A DNA stretch of 64,000 nt from Microbacterium sp. SSM24 (lineage in GTDB: Bacteria > Actinomycetota > Actinomycetes > Actinomycetales > Microbacteriaceae), in NCBI RefSeq assembly GCF_025989145.1, contig NZ_JAPDNQ010000001.1, forward strand, positions 496,001 to 560,000, read 5' to 3'. Under the pieces are notes generated by a model. It saw only the letters and a list, made by a program, of their open reading frames with translations. It made no database searches and had not been told where the DNA came from. The position numbers and the translations under genes are program-made. Shown in pieces: positions 16,123-24,728 of the stretch. Numbering within the stretch: the first letter of the stretch is position 1; every line of letters begins with the position of its first letter.

Positions 16123-17727
16123 ATGAATCGTCGCCGAGGACGGATCGTCGTCGCGTCGGTCCTCGCGGCCGTCGTGCTGGTGGGCTGCGCCCCCGCCGCC
16201 CAGAATGGAGCCACTGTGACTCTCGCCGTCGTCCCCGCCCCCGCCTCCCTCGTCCCGGCCGAGGCCGCGCCCTTCCGCCTGTCCGCGACGACGCGCGTGA
16301 CGGGAGAAGCGGATGCCGCAGCCGCTCTCTCGGCGCTGGTCGAGGCACGTGCGGGCATCGCGCTCGCCGCCGACGGCGACGGTCCGGCGATCGAGCTGCG
16401 CATCGAGCGGGGCGGAGCGGCCGAGTCGTACCGGATCGCGGCGGACGAGGCATCCGTCGTCATCACCGGCGCCGACCCGGCGGGCCTGTTCTACGGCGTG
16501 CAGACCCTGAGCCAGCTGGTGCAGCCCTCCGGCGACGACTGGATCGTTCCTGCGGTCGCTATCGACGACGCTCCGCGCTTCGCCTACCGGGGCGTCATGC
16601 TCGATGTCGCGCGGCACTTCCACTCGGTCGAGACGGTCAAGGGCTACATCGACCGTGCCGCCGGACTCAAGCTGAACGCGCTCCACCTCCATCTCAGCGA
16701 CGACCAGGGCTGGCGCATCCAGCTCGCGTCGCGGCCGGAGCTCACCGAGCTCGCCTCGTCCACCGCCGTCGGCGGCGACGAGGGCGGCTTCTACACGAAG
16801 GACGACTACCGCGAGATCGTCGAGCACGCGGCATCCCGTCACATGATCGTCGTGCCCGAGATCGACATGCCCGGCCACACCCACGCCGTCTCGCTCGCCT
16901 ACCCCGAGCTCGTCGAAGAGCCCGTGCTCAGCGAGCACATCCTCGAGGTCGCGCGAGACTACGGCGGCGAGCTGCCCGTGAACGGCACGCCGTACGACGG
17001 CATGGCGGTCGGGTTCTCATCGCTGAAGATCCACGACGAGGCGACCTACGACTTCGTCGCCGACGTCTTCGGCGAGCTGGCAGGCATGACCCCGGGGCCG
17101 TACCTGCACCTCGGCGGAGACGAAGCGCTCGGAACTCCCGACGAGGACTTCGACCTCTTCGTCTCGCGCGCGAGCAGCATCATCGCCGATCTCGGCAAGA
17201 CGCCGATCGCGTGGCACGAGGCGGGCGGCGCCGCCGATCTGGACGACGCGACCATCGGTCAGTACTGGGGCTATGTCCAGCCGACCGACGGCATGGACGA
17301 GAAGGCGCGCGGCTTCGTGCGCAACGGCGCGCAGCTCATCCTGTCACCGGCCGACGCGATCTACCTCGACATGAAGTACCCGACCGGTCCCGAACTCGGG
17401 CTCACCTGGGCGAACGGCCCGACGAGCGTGCAGCGGGCCTACGACTGGGAGCCCTCGGCGATCATCGACGGCGTCGACGACTCCGACATCCTCGGCGTCG
17501 AGGCGCCGATGTGGGCGGAGACCATCCGCACCGCGGCCGACATCGACACGATGGCCTTCCCGCGCATCGCCGCGGCCGCCGAGGCGGCGTGGTCGCCGGC
17601 GACGGGCGAGAGCGACCTGCGCACGTGGGAGTCGTTCCGCGTCCGCGTGGGAGCGCTCGGCCCGCTCTGGACGAGCCTCGGCATCGGCTTCCACCCGTCG
17701 GGCGAGATCCCCTGGGTCACCGAGTGA
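16123..17727 (+). CDS. beta-N-acetylhexosaminidase, GH20 lipoprotein
   Basis: A 534-residue exo-acting enzyme that removes terminal GlcNAc (or GalNAc). The signal peptide ends in lipobox LVGC (Cys22), so it is anchored on the outer face of the membrane. A GH20b domain spans about residues 35-150 and the GH20 barrel starts at FAYRGVMLDVARHFHS. The catalytic pair is Asp333-Glu334 in LHLGGDEALG; LHLHLSDDQGWRI and EIDMPGHTHA are further signatures. AGGA precedes the ATG by eight bases. nagA follows with GTGA overlap, so released sugar can be processed inside. Confidence 0.92.
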   Translation: MNRRRGRIVVASVLAAVVLVGCAPAAQNGATVTLAVVPAPASLVPAEAAPFRLSATTRVTGEADAAAALSALVEARAGIALAADGDGPAIELRIERGGAAESYRIAADEASVVITGADPAGLFYGVQTLSQLVQPSGDDWIVPAVAIDDAPRFAYRGVMLDVARHFHSVETVKGYIDRAAGLKLNALHLHLSDDQGWRIQLASRPELTELASSTAVGGDEGGFYTKDDYREIVEHAASRHMIVVPEIDMPGHTHAVSLAYPELVEEPVLSEHILEVARDYGGELPVNGTPYDGMAVGFSSLKIHDEATYDFVADVFGELAGMTPGPYLHLGGDEALGTPDEDFDLFVSRASSIIADLGKTPIAWHEAGGAADLDDATIGQYWGYVQPTDGMDEKARGFVRNGAQLILSPADAIYLDMKYPTGPELGLTWANGPTSVQRAYDWEPSAIIDGVDDSDILGVEAPMWAETIRTAADIDTMAFPRIAAAAEAAWSPATGESDLRTWESFRVRVGALGPLWTSLGIGFHPSGEIPWVTE

Positions 17728-18851
17728 GCACACTCGTCCACTCCGTCCGCCTGATCGACGACGGCCGCGTCACCGAAGACGCCTGGATCCTCTTCGACCG
17801 GGGACGCGTGGCTGCCCGCGGCTCAGGATCCTCGCGACCCGGCGCCGACGAACTCGTCGACGGCGCGGGGGGATGCCTCGTCCCCGGCTTCGTCGACATC
17901 CACGGCCACGGCGGAGCCGGCGCCTCGTACGACGACGGACCCGAGGCGATCCGGTCGGCCCGCGCCCTCCATCGCGCGCACGGCACGACGCGGGCCGTCG
18001 TCTCCCTCGTGACCGCGTCGCTGGACGACCTCGCCGCCCGCGCGGCGATGGTCGCAGAGCTCGCCGAGCAGGACGACACGATCCTCGGCTCGCATCTCGA
18101 GGGGCCGTTCCTCGATCCCGGCCACAAGGGCGCCCACACCGAAGCACTGCTGCGTGCGCCGGATGCGGCATCCGTCTCCCGCCTGATCGAGGCGGGACGG
18201 GGCACGATCCGCCAGATCACGCTGGCACCCGAGCTGCCGGGCGCGCTCGAGGCGATCGCGCGCCTCACCGGCGACGGCGTCGTCGTCGCGATCGGCCACA
18301 CCGACGCCGATGCGGACACCGCACGGCGCGCGTTCGACGCGGGGGCGAGCGTGCTCACGCACGCGTTCAACGCCATGCGCGGCATCCACCATCGCGCACC
18401 CGGTCCGGTCGTGGCCGCACTGCGCGATCCTCGCGTGACCCTCGAGCTGATCGCCGACGGCGTGCACGTCGACCTCGACCTGATCGCGACGGCGTTCGCC
18501 GCTGCGGGCGACCGCATCGCGCTGGTGACCGACGCGATGGCCGCCGCCGGGTCGGCCGACGGTCGCTACGAGCTGGGCGGCCTCGCGGTCGCGGTCACGG
18601 ACGGCGTCGCCCGCCTCGTCGACGGCGGATCGATCGCCGGCTCCACCCTCACGCAGGATGAGGCGCTACGTCGCGTCGTCGCGGCGGGCGTCGCCCTCCC
18701 GACCGCGGTGGCGGCGCTGACGACCGTGCCCGCGCGCGCGGTGGGACGCCCCGATCTCGGACGACTCGATGCCGGGGCGATCGCCGACGCCGTGCTCCTC
18801 GACGACGCACTGAACGTCGCGCGCGTCTGGATCGCGGGCTCGAGCATCTGA
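17724..18851 (+). CDS. nagA: N-acetylglucosamine-6-phosphate deacetylase
   Basis: A 375-residue amidohydrolase giving glucosamine-6-phosphate and acetate. Metal and substrate motifs: PGFVDIHGHGG, the metal Glu in SHLEGPFLDPGHKGAH, His in IGHTDADAD and LTHAFNAMRG, and the catalytic Asp in ALVTDAMAAAG. The GTG start overlaps the hexosaminidase stop (GTGA). It supplies the substrate of NagB, encoded at 20863-21642 on the other strand. Confidence 0.93.
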   Translation: MSTLVHSVRLIDDGRVTEDAWILFDRGRVAARGSGSSRPGADELVDGAGGCLVPGFVDIHGHGGAGASYDDGPEAIRSARALHRAHGTTRAVVSLVTASLDDLAARAAMVAELAEQDDTILGSHLEGPFLDPGHKGAHTEALLRAPDAASVSRLIEAGRGTIRQITLAPELPGALEAIARLTGDGVVVAIGHTDADADTARRAFDAGASVLTHAFNAMRGIHHRAPGPVVAALRDPRVTLELIADGVHVDLDLIATAFAAAGDRIALVTDAMAAAGSADGRYELGGLAVAVTDGVARLVDGGSIAGSTLTQDEALRRVVAAGVALPTAVAALTTVPARAVGRPDLGRLDAGAIADAVLLDDALNVARVWIAGSSI

Positions 18852-18870
18852 CGCCCCTGCGCCGCGCTCC

Positions 18871-18929
18871 GTCCGCAGTCACCTTCGGCGCGCGTCCGCT
18901 CCCGCCACCGGCGTGTCGTGACTGCGGAC
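18871..18929. repeat. 59-bp intergenic inverted repeat downstream of nagA
   Basis: Perfect 12-bp arms GTCCGCAGTCAC (18871-18882) and GTGACTGCGGAC (18918-18929) with a 35-nt core. Its total length is close to the 58-bp family A, but the arm sequence differs. The stretch GGCGTGTC just inside the right arm echoes the family A right arm. It lies between two same-strand genes. Confidence 0.7.
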
Positions 18930-18976
18930 CGTCGGGCGGGGGCGAGGCGGAGCGGGGCGGGGGGGTGGGGGGCGCA

Positions 18977-18982
18977 TAAACT
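18977..18982 (+). promoter_or_regulatory. -10 element TAAACT, leaderless start of YrdB-like gene
   Basis: TAAACT lies six bases before ATG 18989 with no ribosome binding site between. The preceding 40 bases are almost pure G with some C and A, and no -35 hexamer is convincing. Confidence 0.5.
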
Positions 18983-18988
18983 GGGGGC

Positions 18989-19375
18989 ATGTCTGATACC
19001 GACAGTCCTGCGGCGCCGGCCGGCACCGCGCCCGGCACCCGCGCTCCGCTGTCGGCCATCGACATCATGGCCTTTCTGTGCGAGCTGTTCGCGATCGCCT
19101 CGCTCGCCATCTGGGGCTTCGCCTCGTGGCCGTTCCCGTGGAACATCGTCGCCGGGATCGGCGCCCCGCTGCTCGCCATCCTCGTGTGGGCGCTCTTCGT
19201 CTCGCCCCGCGCCGTCTTCACGGTGCACCCGTTCGTGCGCGGGATCGTCGAGCTGCTCGTGTACGCGGCGGCCACCATCGCGTGGTGGAGTCTCGGTCAG
19301 GCCTGGACGGGTCTCGTTTTCGGCGTGGTGGCCGTCACGACCGGCGTGATCGCCGGACGGCGCCGCCTGGCGTGA
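18989..19375 (+). CDS. YrdB-family (DUF2568) membrane protein
   Basis: A 128-residue protein with four membrane spans, at about residues 26-44, 50-70, 82-98 and 103-121. The order of spans and FVSPRAVFTVHPFVRGIVELLVY match DUF2568/YrdB proteins. Function is unknown. The gene ends in the GTGA overlap with the FAD-linked oxidase, so the two are translationally coupled. Confidence 0.78.
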   Translation: MSDTDSPAAPAGTAPGTRAPLSAIDIMAFLCELFAIASLAIWGFASWPFPWNIVAGIGAPLLAILVWALFVSPRAVFTVHPFVRGIVELLVYAAATIAWWSLGQAWTGLVFGVVAVTTGVIAGRRRLA

Positions 19376-20763
19376 GCGAGGCAGCAGGAGTCGTCCAGCG
19401 CCTGAGCGACGCGCTCGGCGAGCGCGTCGATCTCTCTCCCGAGTCGCTGCACGCCGCCCGAGCCGACAAGTCGGGGCACGCGGCATCCGGTACCCCACTC
19501 GCCGTCGTCCGCGCCCGGTCGGTCGAAGACGTGCAGGCCACGCTGCGGATCGCGAGCGAGACCGGCACGCCTGTCGTCACACGCGGCGCCGGCACCGGGC
19601 TCGCGGGCGGCGCGAACGCGGGCGACGGCGAGATCGCGCTGTCGGTGCGGGCGATGGACCGCATCATCGAGGTGCGACCCGACGACCTCCTCGCCGTCGT
19701 CGAACCGGGCATCCTCAATGCCGACCTGAACGCGGCGCTCGCGGAGTACGGCCTGTGGTGGGCACCCGATCCCGCGAGCCGGGCGATCTCGACCGTCGGC
19801 GGCAACATCGCCACGGGCGCGGGCGGTCTCCTCTGCGCGAAGTACGGCGTCGTGCGCGACGCGGTGCTCGGCGTCGATCTGGTGCTGGCCGACGGGCGTC
19901 TGCTGCGACTCGGCCATCGCACCGTGAAGGGTGTCACGGGCCTCGACCTCACGTCCCTGGTCATCGGCTCCGAAGGCACGCTCGGGGTGATCGTGGGCGC
20001 GACCCTGAAGCTGCGGCGACTCGTCCCGGGCGAGGTGTGCACGATCGCGGCGACCTTCCCCGACGTGCGGTCTGCCGCGGAGGCATCCGCTGCCGTCACC
20101 GCTTCCGGTGCGCAGCCCGCGATCATGGAGCTGATGGATGCCGCGTCCCTCGCGACCGTCCACGCGCTGCTGTCGCTCGAGGCGCCGACGCCGGGCGCGG
20201 CGCAGCTGACGATCCAGACCGATGGGCCGGCGGCTGCCGCAGAGGCCGACGCCGTCGCCGCCATCCTGCGCGCGGCGGGCGGGGTCGTGGCGATCTCGCA
20301 CGACCGCGAGGAGGGCGAGCGGCTGCTCGCGATCCGCCGGTCGATGCATCCCGCGATGGAGACCCTCGGGACCACGCTCATCGAGGACGTGTCGGTGCCG
20401 CGCAGCGCGCTGCCCGCGATGTTCGACGAGATCGCACGCGTCGAGCGCGAGCACGGCGTGGTGATCCCGACGGTCGCGCACGCCGGCGACGGCAACCTGC
20501 ACCCGAACTTCATCTTCGACGCGGAGCCCGACGAGTTCGGCGTCGTCGAGGCGCCCGCGCACATCTGGGCGGCCGCCGACGATCTGTTCCGTGCCGCGCT
20601 GCGCCTGGGCGGCACGCTCACGGGCGAGCACGGCGTCGGCGTGCTGAAGCGACGCTGGCTGGTCGACGAGCTGGGCGAGGACCAGTGGGAGCTGCAGCGG
20701 CAGATCACGCGGGCCTTCGATCCGCAGGGCATCCTCAACCCGGGCAAGGTCTTCGGCGCCTGA
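19372..20763 (+). CDS. FAD-linked oxidase, GlcD/D-lactate dehydrogenase type
   Basis: A 463-residue flavoprotein of the GlcD/D-2-hydroxyacid dehydrogenase family. The FAD_binding_4 domain covers about residues 35-215 (TRGAGTGLAGGANAG, DPASRAISTVGGNIATGAGG, GTVTG-like KGVTGLDLTSLVIGSEGTLG). The C-terminal FAD oxidase domain includes HAGDGNLHPNF and GEHGVGVLKRRWL. Such enzymes oxidise glycolate, D-lactate or 2-hydroxyacids; the substrate cannot be told here. The GTG start overlaps the stop of the preceding gene. Confidence 0.88.
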   Translation: MSEAAGVVQRLSDALGERVDLSPESLHAARADKSGHAASGTPLAVVRARSVEDVQATLRIASETGTPVVTRGAGTGLAGGANAGDGEIALSVRAMDRIIEVRPDDLLAVVEPGILNADLNAALAEYGLWWAPDPASRAISTVGGNIATGAGGLLCAKYGVVRDAVLGVDLVLADGRLLRLGHRTVKGVTGLDLTSLVIGSEGTLGVIVGATLKLRRLVPGEVCTIAATFPDVRSAAEASAAVTASGAQPAIMELMDAASLATVHALLSLEAPTPGAAQLTIQTDGPAAAAEADAVAAILRAAGGVVAISHDREEGERLLAIRRSMHPAMETLGTTLIEDVSVPRSALPAMFDEIARVEREHGVVIPTVAHAGDGNLHPNFIFDAEPDEFGVVEAPAHIWAAADDLFRAALRLGGTLTGEHGVGVLKRRWLVDELGEDQWELQRQITRAFDPQGILNPGKVFGA

Positions 20764-20776
20764 CCCCGGCTCTCGT

Positions 20777-20840
20777 CCGTTTGTGCGGGCGAATGTACGC
20801 CTGACTGGGGCGTGTTGCGCGCATTCGCCCGCACAAACGG
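20777..20840. repeat. 64-bp intergenic inverted repeat, family B copy 2
   Basis: Perfect 19-bp arms CCGTTTGTGCGGGCGAATG (20777-20795) and CATTCGCCCGCACAAACGG (20822-20840), with a 26-nt core. Same left arm and same total length as the copy at 2468-2531; the cores differ. It lies in the convergent gap between the oxidase and nagB. Confidence 0.95.
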
Positions 20841-20862
20841 AACGGATCGTGACGCGGTCAGG

Positions 20863-21642
20863 TCAGAGACCCTGCCAGGCGGGCTTGTTCGCGAAGGCGT
20901 AGCGGTAGTAGGCGGCGTGGGCGAGGGCGGATGCCGCGGCCTCGTCGACGATCACCGTGGCGTGCGGATGGAGCTGGATGGCCGAGCCCGGGAGCGATGC
21001 CGTCACCGGCCCCTCGACCGCACCCGCGACCGCCTGGGCCTTGCCCTCGCCGAACGCGAGAAGAACGAGGTGTCGCGCGCGCATGATCGTGCCGAGCCCC
21101 TGCGTGATGCAGTGGCGCGGCACGTCCTCGATCGAGTCGAAGAACCGGGCATTGTCTTCGCGGGTCTGCTCCGTCAGCGTCTTCACGCGGGTGAGGGACG
21201 CGAACGACGAGCCGGGCTCGTTGAAGCCGATATGCCCGTCCGTGCCGATGCCGAGGATCTGGAGGTCGACGCCGCCGGACCCCTGGATCGCTCGTTCGTA
21301 TGCGTCGCCCGCGTGCTCGATCCCGTCGAGGGAGCCGTCGGGCACACGGATGAGCGCGGGGTCCAGGCCCAGGGGCTCGACGACCTCTCGCGCGATCACC
21401 GAGCGGTAGCTCTCGGGGTGCGCGGGGTCGAGCCCCACGTACTCATCGAGCGCGAAGCCGCGCACGCGGCCGACATCCACCCCGTCCAGGCGCGACCGCA
21501 GCGCCTCGTACACGGGCAGCGGGGTCGAGCCGGTCGCAAGTCCGAGCACGGTCGCGGGGTTCGAGCGGACGAGCCGCACGATCTCGTCGGCGACGATCGC
21601 GCCGCCGGTCGCGGCATCCGCGACGATCACGATCTCAGCCAT
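20863..21642 (-). CDS. nagB: glucosamine-6-phosphate deaminase
   Basis: A 259-residue enzyme isomerising and deaminating glucosamine-6-phosphate to fructose-6-phosphate and ammonia. Motifs: LGLATGSTPLPVYEAL for phosphate, GFALDEYVGLDP with the catalytic Asp, and GIGTDGHIGFNEPGSSF. The allosteric C-terminal part of E. coli NagB is shortened. ATG 21642 lies inside the last codons of the upstream kinase, so translation is coupled. Last gene of the amino-sugar operon. Confidence 0.94.
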   Translation of the reverse strand: MAEIVIVADAATGGAIVADEIVRLVRSNPATVLGLATGSTPLPVYEALRSRLDGVDVGRVRGFALDEYVGLDPAHPESYRSVIAREVVEPLGLDPALIRVPDGSLDGIEHAGDAYERAIQGSGGVDLQILGIGTDGHIGFNEPGSSFASLTRVKTLTEQTREDNARFFDSIEDVPRHCITQGLGTIMRARHLVLLAFGEGKAQAVAGAVEGPVTASLPGSAIQLHPHATVIVDEAAASALAHAAYYRYAFANKPAWQGL

Positions 21643-22561
21643 GTGCGAATGCCCCTTCCGTGTCGCGCGCTGCTCCGACGAGCGCCGCTCCGAGCGCGGC
21701 GGCAGGCGATCCCGCGGGAAGCAGCTCGACGCGCTGCTCGAGGTGGAGCGAGCGCATGAACGGGGATGCCTCGGCACTGGCCGCCAGCTCGGCTCGGACA
21801 TCCGCCATGATCCGATCGCCGAGCGCGGTGATCCCGCCGCCGAACACGACCGCATCGACGTCGGCGGTCAGCACCAGCACGCGCACCGCGGCGGCGACGC
21901 CGCGGGCCAGACCGGCCCTCAGCTCCCGCGCCTCGGCGTCACCGGCGTCGGCCGCGTCGAACACGTCCCGGATGGGAAGCGCGCCCGCGCGGCCCCAGCG
22001 CTCGGCGATCGCACCGCCGCCCGCGAAGGCCTCGATGCAGCCGTGCTGACCGCACCGGCACAGCGGGCCGGTGGGATCGACGGAGATGTGTCCCACTTCG
22101 CCGGCCGTGCCGCGGGCGCCGCGCCAGAGGCTGCCCTCGCTCACGATGCCGGCCGCGATGCCGGTGCCGAGGTTGAGGTACGCCATCGAGCCCGAGCCGC
22201 CGTGCAGCGCGAAGGCGCCGAGTGCTGCGGCCTTGACGTCGTTCTCGACACCGACCGGCACGCCGAGCGCTGGCTGGGTGGCGGCCACGAGGTCGAGCTC
22301 GTCGACGCCGAGGTTCACGGCGTGCACGACGCGGCCCGTGCCGGGCTCGATCTGACCGGGGATGCCGACGCCGACCGAGCGGATCGCCGAGGCGTCGACG
22401 CCCGGCTGTGAACCCAGCTCACGCACCGCATCGATCACCGTCGCGGTGACGGCATCCGCTCCCCAGCCGGTCGCGAGGCGCACGCGACCGACGATCGTTC
22501 CGGCGGCGTCCACCGCGACCGCATCGGTCTTGGTCCCGCCGACGTCGAGCCCGACCTTCAT
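21635..22561 (-). CDS. ROK-family sugar kinase (probable GlcNAc kinase)
   Basis: A 308-residue ROK kinase. ATP loop DVGGTKT, substrate and catalytic motif ENDVKAAALG, and the ROK zinc motif GHISVDP...CRCGQHGCIEAFAGG are all present. There is no N-terminal HTH, so it is a kinase and not a regulator. Position between an importer and nagB argues for GlcNAc (or GlcN) as substrate; glucokinase activity cannot be excluded from sequence. Confidence 0.87.
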   Translation of the reverse strand: MKVGLDVGGTKTDAVAVDAAGTIVGRVRLATGWGADAVTATVIDAVRELGSQPGVDASAIRSVGVGIPGQIEPGTGRVVHAVNLGVDELDLVAATQPALGVPVGVENDVKAAALGAFALHGGSGSMAYLNLGTGIAAGIVSEGSLWRGARGTAGEVGHISVDPTGPLCRCGQHGCIEAFAGGGAIAERWGRAGALPIRDVFDAADAGDAEARELRAGLARGVAAAVRVLVLTADVDAVVFGGGITALGDRIMADVRAELAASAEASPFMRSLHLEQRVELLPAGSPAAALGAALVGAARDTEGAFAHG

Positions 22562-22604
22562 CGCCCCGTCTCCCCGCGGGAGAGGGTGTGCGGTGACGTG
22601 CGCA

Positions 22605-23576
22605 TCAGCCCTTGACCGCCCCAGACACGAGCCCGCCGGTCATCTTGCCCTGCACGATGAGGAAGAAGATGACGACCGGGATCGCGATCATCGTCGAGCC
22701 GGCCATGACGGCACCCCAGTTGACCGCGCCGCCGACCGAGGAGGACTGGAAGGCGTTCAGCCACGGCATGAGGGTGAGGTTGTAGCCGCGCAGGAAGAGC
22801 AGGGCCATCGTGAACTCGTTCCATGCCTGGATGAAGGCGAAGATGCCGGTGGCGACGAGGCCGGGGGCGAGGAGCGGGAAGGTGACCTTCCAGAACGCCT
22901 GCGACTTGGTGCACCCGTCGATCATGGCGGCTTCCTCCAGGTCGGCGGGGACGCCGGCCACGAATCCTCGCAGCGTCCAGATCGTGAACGGCACGACCAT
23001 CGCGACGTAGACGATCCCGAGCCCGAGGAGCGTGTTCATGAGACGCCAGTCGTCGATCATGCCGTAGATCGTGAACATCATCGCCTCGCCGGGGATCATC
23101 TGCACGATGAGCACCGCGACGATGAAGGACCAGCGACCCTTGAACTTGAAGCGGGCCACCGCGATCGACGCGAGGAAGGCGAACAGCAGAGTCACGATGA
23201 GCACGCCCGCGGTGAGGGTCAGCGTCGACCCGAGCGCGTGGACGAAGTCCGTCTGCCCGGGAGCCGCTTCGCGGTTCCAGGCGGAGTTGTAGTTGCTGAA
23301 CGTGAAGTCGAACGGGAAGAGGCTCGGGTTGCGGCTGATGATCTTCGAGTTCGGCGTGAACGACAGGTTGACCATGTAGTACACGGGGAACACCGACGCC
23401 ACGAAGACGATGAGGGCGGCGATGTTGAGGAACGTCCGCGCCACGACCCGCCTCGGCGAGGGACGGCGCGCGTCGATGGAACCGCGCTTGGGCTTCTTCG
23501 CGTTCCCGACCTCGCCGAGGACCTCGTCGACCCCGACGATGCCGAGCTGGGTGCCGGTGCTGACCTGAGTGCTCAC
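22605..23576 (-). CDS. sugar ABC transporter permease, MalG type
   Basis: A 323-residue inner-membrane permease of the CUT1 class. It has six spans and the EAA loop LEEAAMIDGCTKSQAFWKVTFPLLAPG. The start is the GTG at 23576, behind an AAGGAGGAGG, and it overlaps the MalF-type gene (GTGA). No ATPase gene lies in this operon, as is common for actinobacterial CUT1 importers that share an MsiK ATPase encoded elsewhere. Confidence 0.9.
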   Translation of the reverse strand: MSTQVSTGTQLGIVGVDEVLGEVGNAKKPKRGSIDARRPSPRRVVARTFLNIAALIVFVASVFPVYYMVNLSFTPNSKIISRNPSLFPFDFTFSNYNSAWNREAAPGQTDFVHALGSTLTLTAGVLIVTLLFAFLASIAVARFKFKGRWSFIVAVLIVQMIPGEAMMFTIYGMIDDWRLMNTLLGLGIVYVAMVVPFTIWTLRGFVAGVPADLEEAAMIDGCTKSQAFWKVTFPLLAPGLVATGIFAFIQAWNEFTMALLFLRGYNLTLMPWLNAFQSSSVGGAVNWGAVMAGSTMIAIPVVIFFLIVQGKMTGGLVSGAVKG

Positions 23577-24547
23577 AGTTCCTCCTCCTTGAGGGTGGTG
23601 CGCACGTATCCCCACGAGAGGACGAGCAGCAGGATGACCATGACGACACCGATGGCGGCCGTGAAGGCGACCTCACCGGGTCCCTGGCGGAACAGGAAGG
23701 TGCCGATCACGTTGGTCTCTCGCGCGATGCCACCGCGACTCTGCAACGCGTAGACCTGAGTGAAGATGCGCAGGTTCCAGATGATCTGGAGCACCAGGAC
23801 CACGGTGAGGACGCTGCGGATGTAGGGGAACACGATGCCCCAGAAGCGCTTCCAGCCGGTCGCTCCGTCGAGCGACGAGGCCTCGAGCACCTCGGCGGGC
23901 ACCTGGCCGAGGGCGGCGTACGAGGTGAACGCCACGAACGGCACACCCTGCCACACGACGATGATCGTGAGCACGAAGAAGAACGAGAACGGGTTGAGCA
24001 GCCACGAGTGGTTGGTCCAGTTCTCGGTGCCCGTGATCGTGTTGAGCGCCCAGTTGACCAGCCCGTACTGGGTGTCGAAGATCCAGCCCCACACGACGGT
24101 CGCCGTCAGCGGGGGCATCGCCCACGCCAGGAGCAGCCCGATCGACACGACGATGCGCCACGCCCGGCCGAGCCGGGTCATCAGGATGGCGATCATGATG
24201 CCGAGGAACATGATGAGTGCGGTCATCACGACCATGAGCGCGAGGCTGCGGATGAGCACGACCGGGAAGTCGGACTGGGTGAACAGATCGAGGTAGTTCT
24301 CGAAGCCGACGAAGTCCGGCATCGTGCCCTGCACCTTGTTCTTCACGGTGTAGTCGGTGAACGACTGGATGACCATGAGCACGGCGGGGTAGGCGACCAT
24401 GACGCCGAGGATGATGAGGGAGGGCGCGAGCAGCACCCACGCGCTGCGCGCGTCGCGGCGGGCGCGAGCCTTCTCCCGTGAGACGGGTGGGCGGATGTCG
24501 CGCCGGGGCTTCTCGGCGGGGCGAGTCGCGGTGGCGGTGTCGCTCAT
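23573..24547 (-). CDS. sugar ABC transporter permease, MalF type
   Basis: A 324-residue partner permease of the CUT1 class, with six predicted spans after a charged 35-residue N-terminus. The EAA loop is PAEVLEASSLDGATGWKRFWGIVFPYI. GAGGAGA lies upstream of ATG 24547. It is separated from the binding protein gene by 181 nt holding a strong hairpin, so permease output is probably lower than that of the binding protein. Confidence 0.9.
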   Translation of the reverse strand: MSDTATATRPAEKPRRDIRPPVSREKARARRDARSAWVLLAPSLIILGVMVAYPAVLMVIQSFTDYTVKNKVQGTMPDFVGFENYLDLFTQSDFPVVLIRSLALMVVMTALIMFLGIMIAILMTRLGRAWRIVVSIGLLLAWAMPPLTATVVWGWIFDTQYGLVNWALNTITGTENWTNHSWLLNPFSFFFVLTIIVVWQGVPFVAFTSYAALGQVPAEVLEASSLDGATGWKRFWGIVFPYIRSVLTVVLVLQIIWNLRIFTQVYALQSRGGIARETNVIGTFLFRQGPGEVAFTAAIGVVMVILLLVLSWGYVRTTLKEEEL

Positions 24548-24680
24548 GTCGTCTCCTCTCTGGTTTGCGGCCGGGCACGACGGTGCGTCCGGCGATCTGG
24601 GATGTGTGCGGGGAGGACCGCTCTCCGGGTCAGGCGCAGGCGTGTGTCCTGAGTCTGGCCGAGGGCTCGGTCCGGATGAA

Positions 24681-24712
24681 GGGGTCCCGGTCCCGGTCGG
24701 AACCGGGACCCC
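24681..24712 (-). terminator. hairpin after the binding-protein gene (attenuator)
   Basis: GGGGTCCCGGT (24681-24691) pairs with ACCGGGACCCC (24702-24712), an 11-bp stem with a 10-nt loop; a shifted 9-bp alternative also exists. It begins 17 bases after the stop of the binding-protein gene and has no U-tract. Such stems after binding-protein genes commonly stabilise that part of the message or reduce read-through. Confidence 0.6.
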
Positions 24713-24728
24713 TCACCTCCGGGGGGAC

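Noticed and set aside
21635..22561. ROK gene in the nag operon as a second repressor
   Set aside because: It lacks the N-terminal helix-turn-helix and starts directly with the ATP loop, so it is a kinase.
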